DNA of 48,677 nt from Gemmatimonadota bacterium (GTDB lineage Bacteria; Latescibacterota; UBA2968; GCA-2709665). The position numbers were made by a program, and so were the translations under genes. The stretch spans positions 1 through 48,677 of the forward strand of contig JAPPNU010000049.1 of the NCBI GenBank assembly GCA_028873695.1, given 5' to 3'. Numbering within the stretch: the first letter of the stretch is position 1; each line of letters begins with the position of its first letter. Shown here in pieces: positions 7,220 to 15,966 of the stretch. The notes below the pieces were generated by a model. It was given only the letters and a program-made list of their open reading frames with translations, had not been told where the DNA came from and did not search any database.

Positions 7220-8092
7220 GTGAGCAATTCCAATCGAACGTTCGATTCGAGAACCGTCGGCGACGTCCGCGTGACCGCGCTGGACGCGGGGCGGTTCCGT
7301 CTGGACGGGGGCACGATGTTCGGCGTGGTCCCCCGGTCGATCTGGGAAAAGAAGATCCCGCCCGATGAGCGGAACCGGATTCAACTTGGCCTGAACTGCC
7401 TGCTTGTGGAAACGGGAGCGGAGACGGTCCTGGTGGAAACCGGTATCGGCGCCGCGAAGCTGTCCACCAGGTACAGGAACATATACGGAGCGGACCCGTC
7501 CCTGGGCGTGATCGACGCGCTTGCGGAAGCGGGCATCGCGCCCGAGGCCGTGGACCGCGTTGTGCTCACCCACCTTCACATGGATCACGCGGGTGGGACG
7601 ACGGTTCGGACGAACGAAGGATATAAGCCCGCGTTTCCGAATGCCCGGTACATCGTGCAACGACAGGAATGGGAAGACGCCCTGGGCGCGGACCGGCAGA
7701 CCGTTCGCGGGTACAACGCCGCGTCGGACCTGTTACCGCTGGAACGCGCGGGCGTACTGGAGCTTGTGGAGGGCGACGTGGAGGTCTGCCGCGGCGTGCG
7801 CGTCTTTCTCACACCCGGACACACCCGTTCCCATCAGTCCGTCCTGGTTCAATCCGGTGGCGAGGCCGTCTGCTTCATTGGGGACCTGGTCCCCACGCGA
7901 CATCATTTGCACCCGGTCTACATCATGGCGTTCGATCTCTATCCCAGGAAGACATTCAAGGTGAGGCAGCAGGTGTTGAAGCAGGCGGCCGGCGAAGGCT
8001 GGCTGGTGGCGTGGCCGCACGACCCGGAGCAGGTCTGGGCATACATCACGATTGACGACAGGGGCGAGTACACTCCTGTGGAGGAGCTCTGA
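7220..8092 (+). CDS. MBL-fold metallo-hydrolase
   Basis: 290-residue metallo-beta-lactamase-fold hydrolase. The zinc signature HLHMDH is at residues 118-123, with further ligands expected at H201 (TPGHTRSH), D222 (GDLVPTRHH) and a late His (WPHDPE). This resembles the quorum-quenching lactonase/hydrolase branch, but the substrate is not known. GTG start with GGAG 5 nt upstream. It is followed one base later by a D-2-hydroxyacid dehydrogenase and then a beta-helix protein, all on one strand, so an operon is likely. A lactonase releasing a hydroxyacid for the dehydrogenase would fit, as inference. Confidence 0.9.
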   Translation: MSNSNRTFDSRTVGDVRVTALDAGRFRLDGGTMFGVVPRSIWEKKIPPDERNRIQLGLNCLLVETGAETVLVETGIGAAKLSTRYRNIYGADPSLGVIDALAEAGIAPEAVDRVVLTHLHMDHAGGTTVRTNEGYKPAFPNARYIVQRQEWEDALGADRQTVRGYNAASDLLPLERAGVLELVEGDVEVCRGVRVFLTPGHTRSHQSVLVQSGGEAVCFIGDLVPTRHHLHPVYIMAFDLYPRKTFKVRQQVLKQAAGEGWLVAWPHDPEQVWAYITIDDRGEYTPVEEL

Positions 8093-8093
8093 A

Positions 8094-9056
8094 ATGGCTG
8101 CAAAAATGGTATTCTGGCCGGCGCTCATGCCGGACTGGATGGCGCGCGTCAGGGACCTGGGCGTAGAGGCGTGCGAAGCGGATTCCGAGACGGCGGCGCT
8201 GGACCTGATCGGTGACGCGGACGCGTATTACGGGCGCATGACGCCGGCGCTGCTGGCCGCGGGGGAGAAGCTGCGTTGGATACAGGCGACGAGCGCAGGC
8301 CTCGACGGGTACTATTTCCCTGAATTGCATGAGAGCCGGGTTACCGTAACAAACCTTCGCGGAATCTACAGCGACGTTATTGCGGAACACGTGTTTGCGT
8401 TGCTGCTTTCCCTGGCCAGAGGCATTCCGGCCTATTTCCGGAGCCAGCTGGAGGGTCGATGGGAGAGAGAGACCGTACCGGTAATCCACGTGGCCGGCAC
8501 TACGCTTGGCGTGCTGGGCCTGGGCGGCATCGGCCTGGCGGTTGCCGAACGGGGACATGCATTTGGCATGCGCGTGCTCGCGCTGGACCCGGCGCCGAAA
8601 GCGCGCCCGGACCACGTCGAGCGGATCTACGGCGTGAATGAACTGCACGCGATGCTGGGTGAAGTGGATTTCTTCGTGCTATGCGCGCCGCACACCGGCG
8701 AGACCGACCGGATGATCGATGCCGCGGCGCTGAAGGCGATGAAACCGAGCGCGATACTCATCAATATCGGCCGCGGAAAGGTGGTGGACCTCGCCGCGTT
8801 GACGCGGGCGCTGCAGAAGGGCGAAATCGCGGGCGCCGGTCTGGACGTCTTAGAGGAAGAGCCGCTGACGGAGGGCCATCCGCTCTGGGCGATGGAGAAC
8901 GTGATGATCACCCCGCATGTCGCGGCAATCTCGGACCGGATCGAGGATCGACGGATCGGCCTGATTCTCGAAAACATACGGCGGTTCCGGGACGGCGAAC
9001 CGCTGTTGAATGTGGTAGATAACAAGAGGGGATACGTGGTTTCCCTGAATGAGTAG
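8094..9056 (+). CDS. D-2-hydroxyacid dehydrogenase
   Basis: 320-residue NAD(P)-dependent dehydrogenase that interconverts 2-hydroxyacids and 2-ketoacids. The Rossmann motif GLGGIG is at residues 142-147. The catalytic triad is visible as Arg227 in NIGRGK, Glu256 in LEEEPL and His275 in TPHVA. Full length for the family. The ATG lies one base after the stop of the metallo-hydrolase and uses GGAG inside that gene's end, indicating translational coupling. Pyruvate/glyoxylate-type substrates are typical, but the exact one is unknown. Confidence 0.92.
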   Translation: MAAKMVFWPALMPDWMARVRDLGVEACEADSETAALDLIGDADAYYGRMTPALLAAGEKLRWIQATSAGLDGYYFPELHESRVTVTNLRGIYSDVIAEHVFALLLSLARGIPAYFRSQLEGRWERETVPVIHVAGTTLGVLGLGGIGLAVAERGHAFGMRVLALDPAPKARPDHVERIYGVNELHAMLGEVDFFVLCAPHTGETDRMIDAAALKAMKPSAILINIGRGKVVDLAALTRALQKGEIAGAGLDVLEEEPLTEGHPLWAMENVMITPHVAAISDRIEDRRIGLILENIRRFRDGEPLLNVVDNKRGYVVSLNE

Positions 9057-9079
9057 CCGTACCGAAAAGGAGGCTGGCG

Positions 9080-10138
9080 ATGTTCGGAAGTGAAATGGAA
9101 CCGTTGGGTCAGACCTGGACCGAAATCGACGGAGAAGCCTGCGGTGCACGGGCAGACGAACGCGGCCCCATCGGCGGGGGCGAGGGATATCAGTGCGCGG
9201 TATCCGCACCGGCGGAGACCGTATCCACACTGGACGACCTCCTGGAGGCGCTGGCGCAGGCAAAACCGGGAGACGTCGTCTACATTGACGGCGCGGCGGA
9301 AATAGACTGCACCGAACGCGTATACATCGAGTCCCTCGTGCTGGAAATCCCAGAGGGCGTCACCCTGGCAAGCGACAGGGGCGTTGACGGCTCGGACGGC
9401 GGGATGATCCTGAGCGACACGTTCGATACGAAACCGCTGATCCGGGTGTCGGGACCGAACGTACGGATCTCCGGGCTTCGCATCAAGGGTCCCAACCCCA
9501 AGCGGTGCCTCGAACACCACAACCGGTCGTTCCGCGAGGGCAGGGGACACGAATACTACTACAAGTTTCCGACGTCCGACGGGATCTCCACCGGACACGC
9601 GGGCCTGCAGGTGGACAATTGCGAACTCGCGGGCTGGAGCCATGCGGCGGTCTATCTCACCGCCGGAGACGGTCACCGCGTCCATCACAATTTCATCCAT
9701 CACAATCAATACAACGGCCTGGGGTACGGCGTGAGCCACGACGAGGCGTTCTCGCTGATCGAATACAACCGGTTCGACTACAACCGGCACTCACTGGCGG
9801 GAACGGGCAGATCGGGCAGCGGATACGAGGCGCGGCACAACGTGGAAATCGGCGAGTCGCTGAGCCACTGCTTCGACATGCACGGCGGAAGGGACCGGAA
9901 GGACGGGACAAACGTCGCAGGCACATGGATGAAGGTACATCACAACACGTTCCGCTGCCCCAAAACCGCCGTCGTCATACGGGGCGTCCCGGAAGAGGGC
10001 GTGGATATCCACCACAACTGGCTCTACCAGAAACCGGATGAATTGTCGGTACGGTCCGACGGAAAGACACGGGTCCGGAATAACGCCTACGGGCTCGTGG
10101 ATCCGGTCCTGGTCGCGAATGCCGACGTGGGTTCCTGA
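9080..10138 (+). CDS. Parallel beta-helix (PbH1) repeat protein without signal peptide
   Basis: 352-residue right-handed parallel beta-helix protein of the pectate-lyase-like fold. Conserved blocks are GPIGGGEGY, then LEIPEGVTLASDRG, ISGLRIKGPN, LQVDNCELAGWSHAAVYL, HHNFIHHNQYNGLGYGV and CFDMHGGRDRKDGT. All are shared with the two lipoproteins at the right end of the window. A strong AAAGGAGG site precedes ATG 9080. Unlike those paralogues it has no signal sequence or lipobox and should stay in the cytoplasm. Position right behind the dehydrogenase suggests co-transcription. Polysaccharide lyase, hydrolase or binding activity is possible. Confidence 0.82.
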   Translation: MFGSEMEPLGQTWTEIDGEACGARADERGPIGGGEGYQCAVSAPAETVSTLDDLLEALAQAKPGDVVYIDGAAEIDCTERVYIESLVLEIPEGVTLASDRGVDGSDGGMILSDTFDTKPLIRVSGPNVRISGLRIKGPNPKRCLEHHNRSFREGRGHEYYYKFPTSDGISTGHAGLQVDNCELAGWSHAAVYLTAGDGHRVHHNFIHHNQYNGLGYGVSHDEAFSLIEYNRFDYNRHSLAGTGRSGSGYEARHNVEIGESLSHCFDMHGGRDRKDGTNVAGTWMKVHHNTFRCPKTAVVIRGVPEEGVDIHHNWLYQKPDELSVRSDGKTRVRNNAYGLVDPVLVANADVGS

Positions 10139-10299
10139 ATAATTCCGCCGCTGTTTTGTAAACCCGCCTTCTTCTCTCGTTACGACGCCCGCGCCGCCTG
10201 GAACGTGGACCGGCCGCCGTGTACGCCGCGATGCACGTCGTCCCGTCGGGCCCGCCTTCACCGGCTCCCGGTTGGCGGATTCTTTTCCGGAGTTTCCGG

Positions 10300-11313
10300 A
10301 TGTCGCTGTTCGTTCGCTTTGCGGCTGCGCTCATGGTCCCGATTCTGCTGGTACTGGGCGGCACGCTGGGCTACGTGTGGATCGAGGGATGGAAGTTCTG
10401 GGAAGGTCTTTACATGACGGTGATCACGATTACGACCGTCGGCTACGCAGAGGTGCATCCGCTTACGCCGGCGGGTCAGCGATTCACGGTTCTGCTTCTG
10501 ATGTTCAGTTTTATCGCCGTCGGGTATTCGGTAACGACGTTTATCAGTTTTGTTTTCGAAGGTCAGATTATCCATGCGATGCGGGGGCGCAGAATGAAAC
10601 GTCTGATCTCAGACCTGAAAGATCACTACATCATCTGCGGCGGCGGGGTAGTCGGCAAGGAGGTGGCGCAGGAGCTGAAGCGGGCGGGTATGCCTTTTGT
10701 GATCGTGGACAAGGACCCCGCACGCTCTGAATTGGGTCGGGATGAAACCGTTCTGTTCGTTGAGGGCCGCGCGGAGGACGACGAGGTGCTCGTCGAAGCC
10801 GGCATCCACCGTGCAAAGGGCCTGATTGCCGTGCTGAGGGAGGACGCGCTCAATGTGTTCGTGGTGCTTTCAGCGCGTCAGGCGAATCCGGACCTGACGA
10901 TTGTCGCACGGGCGGCGGAGGAGCGGACCATCGGAAAGCTGATGACGGCGGGCGCCAACCGGGTGATGTCGCCCTACCAGTTGGCGGGGCGGAGAATCGC
11001 GTCGGTGCTTCTGCGTCCGTCGATCGTGGACTTTCTCGACGTCGTCGTGGGCAAGGGCGATGCGGCGATGCGGCTCGAGCAGTTTCACGTAGACGAGCGG
11101 TCGCCATTGGTCGGTAAGCAACTGAAAGACACGGATATCGGCCAGCAGACCGGGGCGATTGTCGTTGGCATCCAGGGTCCGGACGGAAAACCCCGGGTCG
11201 ACCCCGCGGCTTCGGCCGGGCTATCGGGCATTACGATTCAAGAGGAAGACGTGCTCATCGCGCTGGGCAGCGACAGTCAGTTGAACCGGTTGAAGGATAT
11301 GGCTGAACAATGA
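10300..11313 (+). CDS. Potassium channel with RCK (TrkA-N/TrkA-C) domains
   Basis: 337-residue channel subunit: TM1 (about 12-28), pore helix and selectivity filter TTVGY (residues 45-49), TM2 (about 62-85), then a cytoplasmic RCK_N Rossmann domain starting YIICGGGVVGKEVAQEL and a C-terminal TrkA_C domain. It should form a ligand-gated K+ channel in the inner membrane. I chose ATG 10300 because GGAG lies 7 nt upstream and the membrane segment follows at once. The frame is open from a GTG at 10219, but that start has no ribosome site. Monocistronic. Confidence 0.9.
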   Translation: MSLFVRFAAALMVPILLVLGGTLGYVWIEGWKFWEGLYMTVITITTVGYAEVHPLTPAGQRFTVLLLMFSFIAVGYSVTTFISFVFEGQIIHAMRGRRMKRLISDLKDHYIICGGGVVGKEVAQELKRAGMPFVIVDKDPARSELGRDETVLFVEGRAEDDEVLVEAGIHRAKGLIAVLREDALNVFVVLSARQANPDLTIVARAAEERTIGKLMTAGANRVMSPYQLAGRRIASVLLRPSIVDFLDVVVGKGDAAMRLEQFHVDERSPLVGKQLKDTDIGQQTGAIVVGIQGPDGKPRVDPAASAGLSGITIQEEDVLIALGSDSQLNRLKDMAEQ

Positions 11314-11436
11314 TGTCCGGTCCCGGAAAGGGAGCGAGGATGGCTGCCGGATTCCATAACTGAATGCCTTTTCTAACGCAGCGGGTCGCCGTGAACAGCA
11401 GTTCGGGCGACCCGTTCTCACACCTGGAGATGATCG

Positions 11437-13119
11437 GTGAACCTTCCATTGTGCGTCGTAACGGATTCGGATGGGGTGGCGGCGCCGGACGGGTCGCGGT
11501 ATTACGGCGGGTTCTACATCAGGGAAATCCTCGCACACGCGGGCATTCCCTTTGACGAGGTCGAACGTCCCCTGGCCGCGCTGCATCGCTATCGCGTGGT
11601 TCTGCTGCCCTGGCATATGCCGCTTTCAGACGCGGAGCGAACGCTGCTTGCCGGATTCGTGGAATCGGGCGGGGCGCTGATCGGCCTGGGAGGCACGTCC
11701 GGACTGGATGACGTGTTCGGCGCCGCGGACAGAGGCGATATGGCGGACGGATACGTGCAGGTGGCGGCGACGAGCCACCCGGTCACTTCCGGATTCCAAA
11801 GCAGTCTGCATTGTTTCGGAGGCCGGCGAATCAAGGCCGTGGAAGGAACGTCGCTCGCGCGCGTGATGGGCGCCAGCGACGGCGTGGTGGCGCATCGCGC
11901 CGGGAATGGCCTTGCAATCGCCGTGGGCCCCGACGTGGTCCGGACCGTCGTGCAGATCCAGCAGGGGCACACGATTCCCCCCGCGGCCGGTCCTACGCGG
12001 ATCGACGTGATCCAGGGCCTGGCGCTGGACCTGGACCGCGACCGGTCGCCCGTGCCTGGCGAAGAGGAAAACCTGGTCTTCCTGGAGCCGATCGCTGACG
12101 AATTCAGGGAACTGATCATCAAGGCGATCCTGTACGCCTGCCGGGAGTGCGGCGTCTCCCTGCCCGTCCTGTGGTACTGGCCGGACAATCTGCCCGCGAT
12201 CGCGCACATGTCGCACGACTCGGACGGCGGAGACGAAGCGCTGGGCTGGTCGTTGCTCCGCCTGACGCAGGAGGCGGACATCCGTACGACGTGGTGCAAC
12301 ATGGCGGGACACTATCAGCCGGCGTTCTACCGCGCCATCCAGGACTATGGCTCGGAGGTGGCCCTGCACTACGACGCCCAGACCTGGCAGACGGCGTCGG
12401 ACGATCAGAAGCCGGACACCGCCCATCTGAAATGGGGCTATGAAGAGTTGGCGGGTCAACTGAAGACGGTCACGGAAGCGGCGGGACGGCCGGTCACCAC
12501 CAACAAGAACCACACGCTTCGCTGGCAGGGCCGGCTGGAGTTCTTCCGCTGGTGCGAACGCCTGGGCATCACTCTGGAACAGAGCCGGGGGCCGAATACG
12601 CCATATACCAACGGCTTTCCCTTCGGGGGCTGCCACCCCTGGTTTCCGATTAACGACGAAGCGCCCGGCGGACCGCCGATCGATGTGCTGGAGGTGAACC
12701 TGACCGTGCAGGATATCCACAAGCGGTGCTCCACCTGCCTGGCGCACTGCTTCGCGGATCGGGCGTTCACACACCACGGCATCGCCCACTTTCTCTTTCA
12801 TCCCGCCCACGTCTGGGAACCGGCCGTGCGAGGCGGGCTCAGGGAGATCGTCGGGTACACAAGGGACAAGGGCATGCCATGGTGGACGGCGGCGCGGATC
12901 GACGCATGGGAACGCGCAAGGCGTACCGTGGAGTTCGGCCATCGCGATAACGGCGCCTGGGAGGTGTCCGCGGGTGCGGACTTAGAGGGCGCGACAGTGT
13001 TGCTGCTTGACGTCGATGGCAACACGCGCAGGGACGTTGTGGAGCGATACGGCTTTCAATTCCGCGCCGTTACGATGGACCTGGAATGCGGGAGAAGCGT
13101 GGTATTGCCAGCGGGCTGA
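11437..13119 (+). CDS. Amidotransferase-like plus polysaccharide-deacetylase-like fusion
   Basis: 560-residue two-domain protein. Residues about 1-220 look like the class I glutamine-amidotransferase/beta-galactosidase-trimerisation fold (YYGGFYIREILAHAG, VVLLPWHMPLSDAE, ESGGALIGLGG). Residues about 240-480 resemble NodB-type polysaccharide deacetylases: AHMSHDSDGGD carries the metal-binding Asp/His motif, EVALHYD the second one, and TTNKNHTLRW follows. GTG start with GGAG 8 nt upstream. No signal peptide. The pairing suggests a sugar-active enzyme working inside the cell. The exact reaction is unknown. Confidence 0.65.
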   Translation: MNLPLCVVTDSDGVAAPDGSRYYGGFYIREILAHAGIPFDEVERPLAALHRYRVVLLPWHMPLSDAERTLLAGFVESGGALIGLGGTSGLDDVFGAADRGDMADGYVQVAATSHPVTSGFQSSLHCFGGRRIKAVEGTSLARVMGASDGVVAHRAGNGLAIAVGPDVVRTVVQIQQGHTIPPAAGPTRIDVIQGLALDLDRDRSPVPGEEENLVFLEPIADEFRELIIKAILYACRECGVSLPVLWYWPDNLPAIAHMSHDSDGGDEALGWSLLRLTQEADIRTTWCNMAGHYQPAFYRAIQDYGSEVALHYDAQTWQTASDDQKPDTAHLKWGYEELAGQLKTVTEAAGRPVTTNKNHTLRWQGRLEFFRWCERLGITLEQSRGPNTPYTNGFPFGGCHPWFPINDEAPGGPPIDVLEVNLTVQDIHKRCSTCLAHCFADRAFTHHGIAHFLFHPAHVWEPAVRGGLREIVGYTRDKGMPWWTAARIDAWERARRTVEFGHRDNGAWEVSAGADLEGATVLLLDVDGNTRRDVVERYGFQFRAVTMDLECGRSVVLPAG

Positions 13120-13288
13120 AGACAGGTTGATGATTGGTCAACAGGTGAACAGGTTTCAGAAAACAGGTACGTATCTCCGATACGGCTTGACTCGCCGGGT
13201 ACGGTCCGGTACTTTGTAAATGTACTTGAGAGGATGAGAATCGTATTTTATATCTGTGACTGGCTGCAGTTGCCTGCGGAGGTCTGCC

Positions 13289-13804
13289 ATGGTCAGTGAC
13301 GCGACTCGAAGGATGGCCTGGAACGAGTATCTGGACGTAGAGCGTGCGGCCAGATACTACGATAAACTCTCCCGCCAGTATCGCAGGCGGCACAATGCAG
13401 TCATGGTCGGACTCGCGTTGTGCGCGATAGCCGGAGCCGGTCGCTTTATGTTTTCGGACTACATTGGCCGGCTTGCCGAAGTCATCGTCGATTTGGGCAT
13501 TATAGCTGTCAGTGTGTTCGGTTTACTCGGGAATCATGCGAGAAAGTCCGCCAGTCTTCATGCGGTCAGCGTGTTGTGTTTTGACTTGCAGGATAAACAC
13601 AAAGCGTTGTGGTCGAAGATAGAAAACAACGTAATAGGCAACGACGAAGCCTACAACACACTGATGGATCTTATCGAGGCTGGCGAAAGGGCAACAAGCA
13701 TTCCTGGTTGGGCTGATATCTCAGTCAATGACAAATTGAACAGGCAGAGCCAGAGAGAAGCTGATGATTCACTGGTAGATCAATATTCGATCAAGGAAGC
13801 GTGA
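13289..13804 (+). CDS. SLATT-like two-transmembrane protein
   Basis: 171-residue protein with two hydrophobic helices (about 38-55 and 66-84) framed by charged helices: an N-terminal RAARYYDKLSRQYRRRHN and a long C-terminal helix with HAVSVLCFDLQDKHKALWSKIEN. This 2-TM plus cytoplasmic-helix arrangement resembles the SLATT effectors that accompany nucleotide-sensing SMODS/SLOG defence systems. No SMODS or SLOG gene is seen nearby, so the link is tentative. Start chosen at ATG 13289 with GGAGG 6 nt upstream; the frame is open 11 codons further. A strong terminator follows at 13871. Composition is more AT-rich than neighbours. Confidence 0.6.
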   Translation: MVSDATRRMAWNEYLDVERAARYYDKLSRQYRRRHNAVMVGLALCAIAGAGRFMFSDYIGRLAEVIVDLGIIAVSVFGLLGNHARKSASLHAVSVLCFDLQDKHKALWSKIENNVIGNDEAYNTLMDLIEAGERATSIPGWADISVNDKLNRQSQREADDSLVDQYSIKEA

Positions 13805-13870
13805 TGGGAGAAAGGGGCAGAGAGGGAAGAGCAATCAGGCCGCCGCGCCACGAGAATACAGATAAAACAG

Positions 13871-13898
13871 AAGCCGAGGTATTCACCTCGGCTTTTTT
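13871..13898 (+). terminator. Strong intrinsic terminator
   Basis: AAGCCGAGGT (13871-13880) pairs perfectly with ACCTCGGCTT (13885-13894) around the loop ATTC and is followed by a T6 run. It ends the SLATT-like gene, and its A-rich left side may also serve the convergent gene at 13929-14420. Confidence 0.9.
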
Positions 13899-13928
13899 GT
13901 ACCGGTGGCAGAAACGATCCAGCCACGT

Positions 13929-14420
13929 CTATCTCCACAGATCGGCTATTGCCTCGTCTACGGAAAACGACTTCCCTGTGGCGGACTGATTTTCCCGGTG
14001 TAAAATCAACAGGGTCCAGCTCACCTCTTGGAGCAGGGCGCCATAGGCTTCAATATTCTCATCCACCGCTTTGAATTTTTCGTAAATGCCCGGGTGGTTC
14101 TCCTTGATTTTCTCTCCAAGAGCCAGCCAAGTTTTTCTGCGCACGGTCTTCCCGGCTTCATCCAGGCCGGCAATGGACCTTTCCACGTCACCATTGCGGC
14201 ACATAGATTTGTAATTTCCCGGGTTCTGTTCAAGCAGCTTCAGAAACTCGCGCCAATCTGACATGGCATTCAATACTGCATCATTGGTATCTTCGAAATT
14301 TCGGTATATCTTGCTCAAAATTGAAGAGCGCGACAATGCAACCATGTTTTCACGCGCTGAACGATCTATCAGAGACGACACTGTTCCCGCCACTGGCACA
14401 TCTATGACAGCTACGCCCAT
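13929..14420 (-). CDS. Hypothetical helical protein, family not recognised
   Basis: 163-residue soluble, mostly helical protein rich in charged residues, without signal peptide or transmembrane helix. GGGAG lies about 11 nt and GAG about 5 nt before ATG 14420, supporting the start. It is convergent with the SLATT-like gene, with the perfect terminator at 13871 between them. I do not recognise a motif; the only notable region is an aromatic/charged middle (DWREFLKLLEQNPGNYK). Shared AT-richness suggests the two genes arrived together. Confidence 0.65.
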   Translation of the reverse strand: MGVAVIDVPVAGTVSSLIDRSARENMVALSRSSILSKIYRNFEDTNDAVLNAMSDWREFLKLLEQNPGNYKSMCRNGDVERSIAGLDEAGKTVRRKTWLALGEKIKENHPGIYEKFKAVDENIEAYGALLQEVSWTLLILHRENQSATGKSFSVDEAIADLWR

Positions 14421-14843
14421 GTCTCACTCCCTGCGGTTTGTTTCATACATCCATCTTCCCACGATCCCGACTTACCGTCACATGTGCAAAATACACTTGG
14501 AAAAGTATAGCTAAGAACATTGATCATGTCAACCTGACGTAACTCCAATTCATTCAGACTTCCCTCCGCCAAGACTGGTTATGAAAGCATGCGAACGAGA
14601 TGTGGCAGAGACCCGACACGACGGTTTGCAGCTGACGTAGAGATCGAGACGATTCCCGGTCTTGGCGGCAATAGAGACGTCTGATTTCCCCCCACTGCAC
14701 CAGCCTTCGCCCGCCCCCTCGACCCTTTGACAATTCAACAAGCTCAATGCAGGCAGGCTCGTGACGGCGAACCGGCTCGGGTTCTGTGACTCCACCTCAA
14801 GCGGTAATCGCTCCGGACGCCCGCCGTCCCACTGGTCCCATGA
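14421..14843. other. Intergenic spacer
   Basis: No gene supported. A minus-strand open frame at 14550-14795 translates across a TTGAGCTTGTTGAATTGTC-type repeat (near 14726-14750), related to the CTGAGCTTGTCGAAGGG motif near 30822, so I treat it as repeat-derived. Confidence 0.5.
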
Positions 14844-15620
14844 TCAGATCCGAATGACCGTGTTCCTGCAGTCCAGCCTGACGGGCATGGCGTAGTGCCA
14901 GACGCTGATGTCATCGGTCAGCGGCGTCGGAGTTCTTACTATAAACTCGATCCAGTCCAGCGAGTTGAACGCCGAAAACGCGAGTTCCATCCCTTCGATC
15001 AGTTCGTCGGGCTCCCGGCTCAGGTCCGGGAAAAGCAGTGGCCCTGTGTCGGTCTGAAAGAAACCATCCCGCTCGTTCGTGTTGATCGTCCTGACCGGAT
15101 AATCGATTGCAGCCAGGTACCGCGCATTCTCGAATTCGGTGCGGGCGACGAGTTGTCTGTTGTCGGACACCGCCCGGATGACGTCTTCGGCATTGCCCAG
15201 CACCCTTCCCTGCTTCCATGCGATATCGATGCGTAGGTCCACGAACGTCTCCGCGGACAGGCCGGTCTGTCGTTCCGGTTGATCGCCGAGCGAGGGAGGG
15301 TACGCCGGTACTCGCCGTCCGACGCGGTCGTAGGTCTTGACAATGAGGAAGCGGTCATGCGTGAAGATGGGTACGAAATCCGCGTTGGGGCTCGTCCAGA
15401 TATCCTTCGGCACACCGACGCGTTCCGTCTTGCAGTTGGCCCCAAGGACGAATTCCCGCGACGTTCCCGACGCCTGTTCCGTGACTCGGCACCGGCTTTC
15501 GATCGGGATCCGGACGTCGTTCAGCGTCCAGGGTGGTCTGTGCGAAGCGGTTCTGGGAGGAAGGACGTCCCAGTCCGTTCGCCAGCCGAGGTAGGAGTTG
15601 TGGAAGTCGATGGCCTGCAT
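14844..15620 (-). CDS. Hypothetical protein, family not recognised
   Basis: 258-residue soluble protein. Start chosen at ATG 15620, because GGAGG lies about 8 nt upstream and the sequence becomes protein-like there (MQAIDFHNSYLGWRTDWDVL). The longer open frame to 15785 adds an unlikely leader. No signal peptide and no recognised catalytic motif. The content of aromatic residues and alternating beta-like segments (FVPIFTHDRFLIVKTYDR) suggests an all-beta or sugar-binding/hydrolase-like fold, but this is a guess. Stands alone on the minus strand. Confidence 0.6.
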   Translation of the reverse strand: MQAIDFHNSYLGWRTDWDVLPPRTASHRPPWTLNDVRIPIESRCRVTEQASGTSREFVLGANCKTERVGVPKDIWTSPNADFVPIFTHDRFLIVKTYDRVGRRVPAYPPSLGDQPERQTGLSAETFVDLRIDIAWKQGRVLGNAEDVIRAVSDNRQLVARTEFENARYLAAIDYPVRTINTNERDGFFQTDTGPLLFPDLSREPDELIEGMELAFSAFNSLDWIEFIVRTPTPLTDDISVWHYAMPVRLDCRNTVIRI

Positions 15621-15966
15621 GCGTGCATCCTCCGTTCCCTTGCAGGGTTTGACCTTGATTCGTCGTTTTTCGGGAACGTTAGATCGTATATTTACAAGCT
15701 GATAAAGGCGATTGAACTGCTGATTACCAGGATACACCAGGTCATCGGACGTGAACGGCAATATCATCCTTATGAACGACCTCAATACCCCGTTTGGCGC
15801 CGGTCCCTTCTGTGTTTTTTGTGCTTTTTGTGGCCAATTTGACTGTTGTATTTTTTCGAATTGAGATTAAGCGGCACGTAGCGCCAAGCCCATGTGAAGA
15901 AACTCAGCCGCACGCAGCGCGCGGAGGTCTCAGGCGGAATCGCAATCGGACCGGCCGGCGCGGCCG
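15621..15966. other. Intergenic spacer with T/G-rich repeat
   Basis: No gene. At about 15808-15835 it holds a CTTCTGTGTTTTTTGTGC-like repeat whose reverse complement occurs near 45673-45702. A same-orientation copy is near 45809-45832, and a looser one near 48525-48560. Confidence 0.5.

Noticed and set aside
8627..9790. 387-codon minus-strand frame
   Set aside because: It is antisense to the dehydrogenase and the beta-helix gene, both of which have clear motifs and ribosome sites.
14550..14795. 81-codon minus-strand frame
   Set aside because: It runs across a TTGAGCTTGTTGAA-type dispersed repeat and has no domain or good ribosome site.
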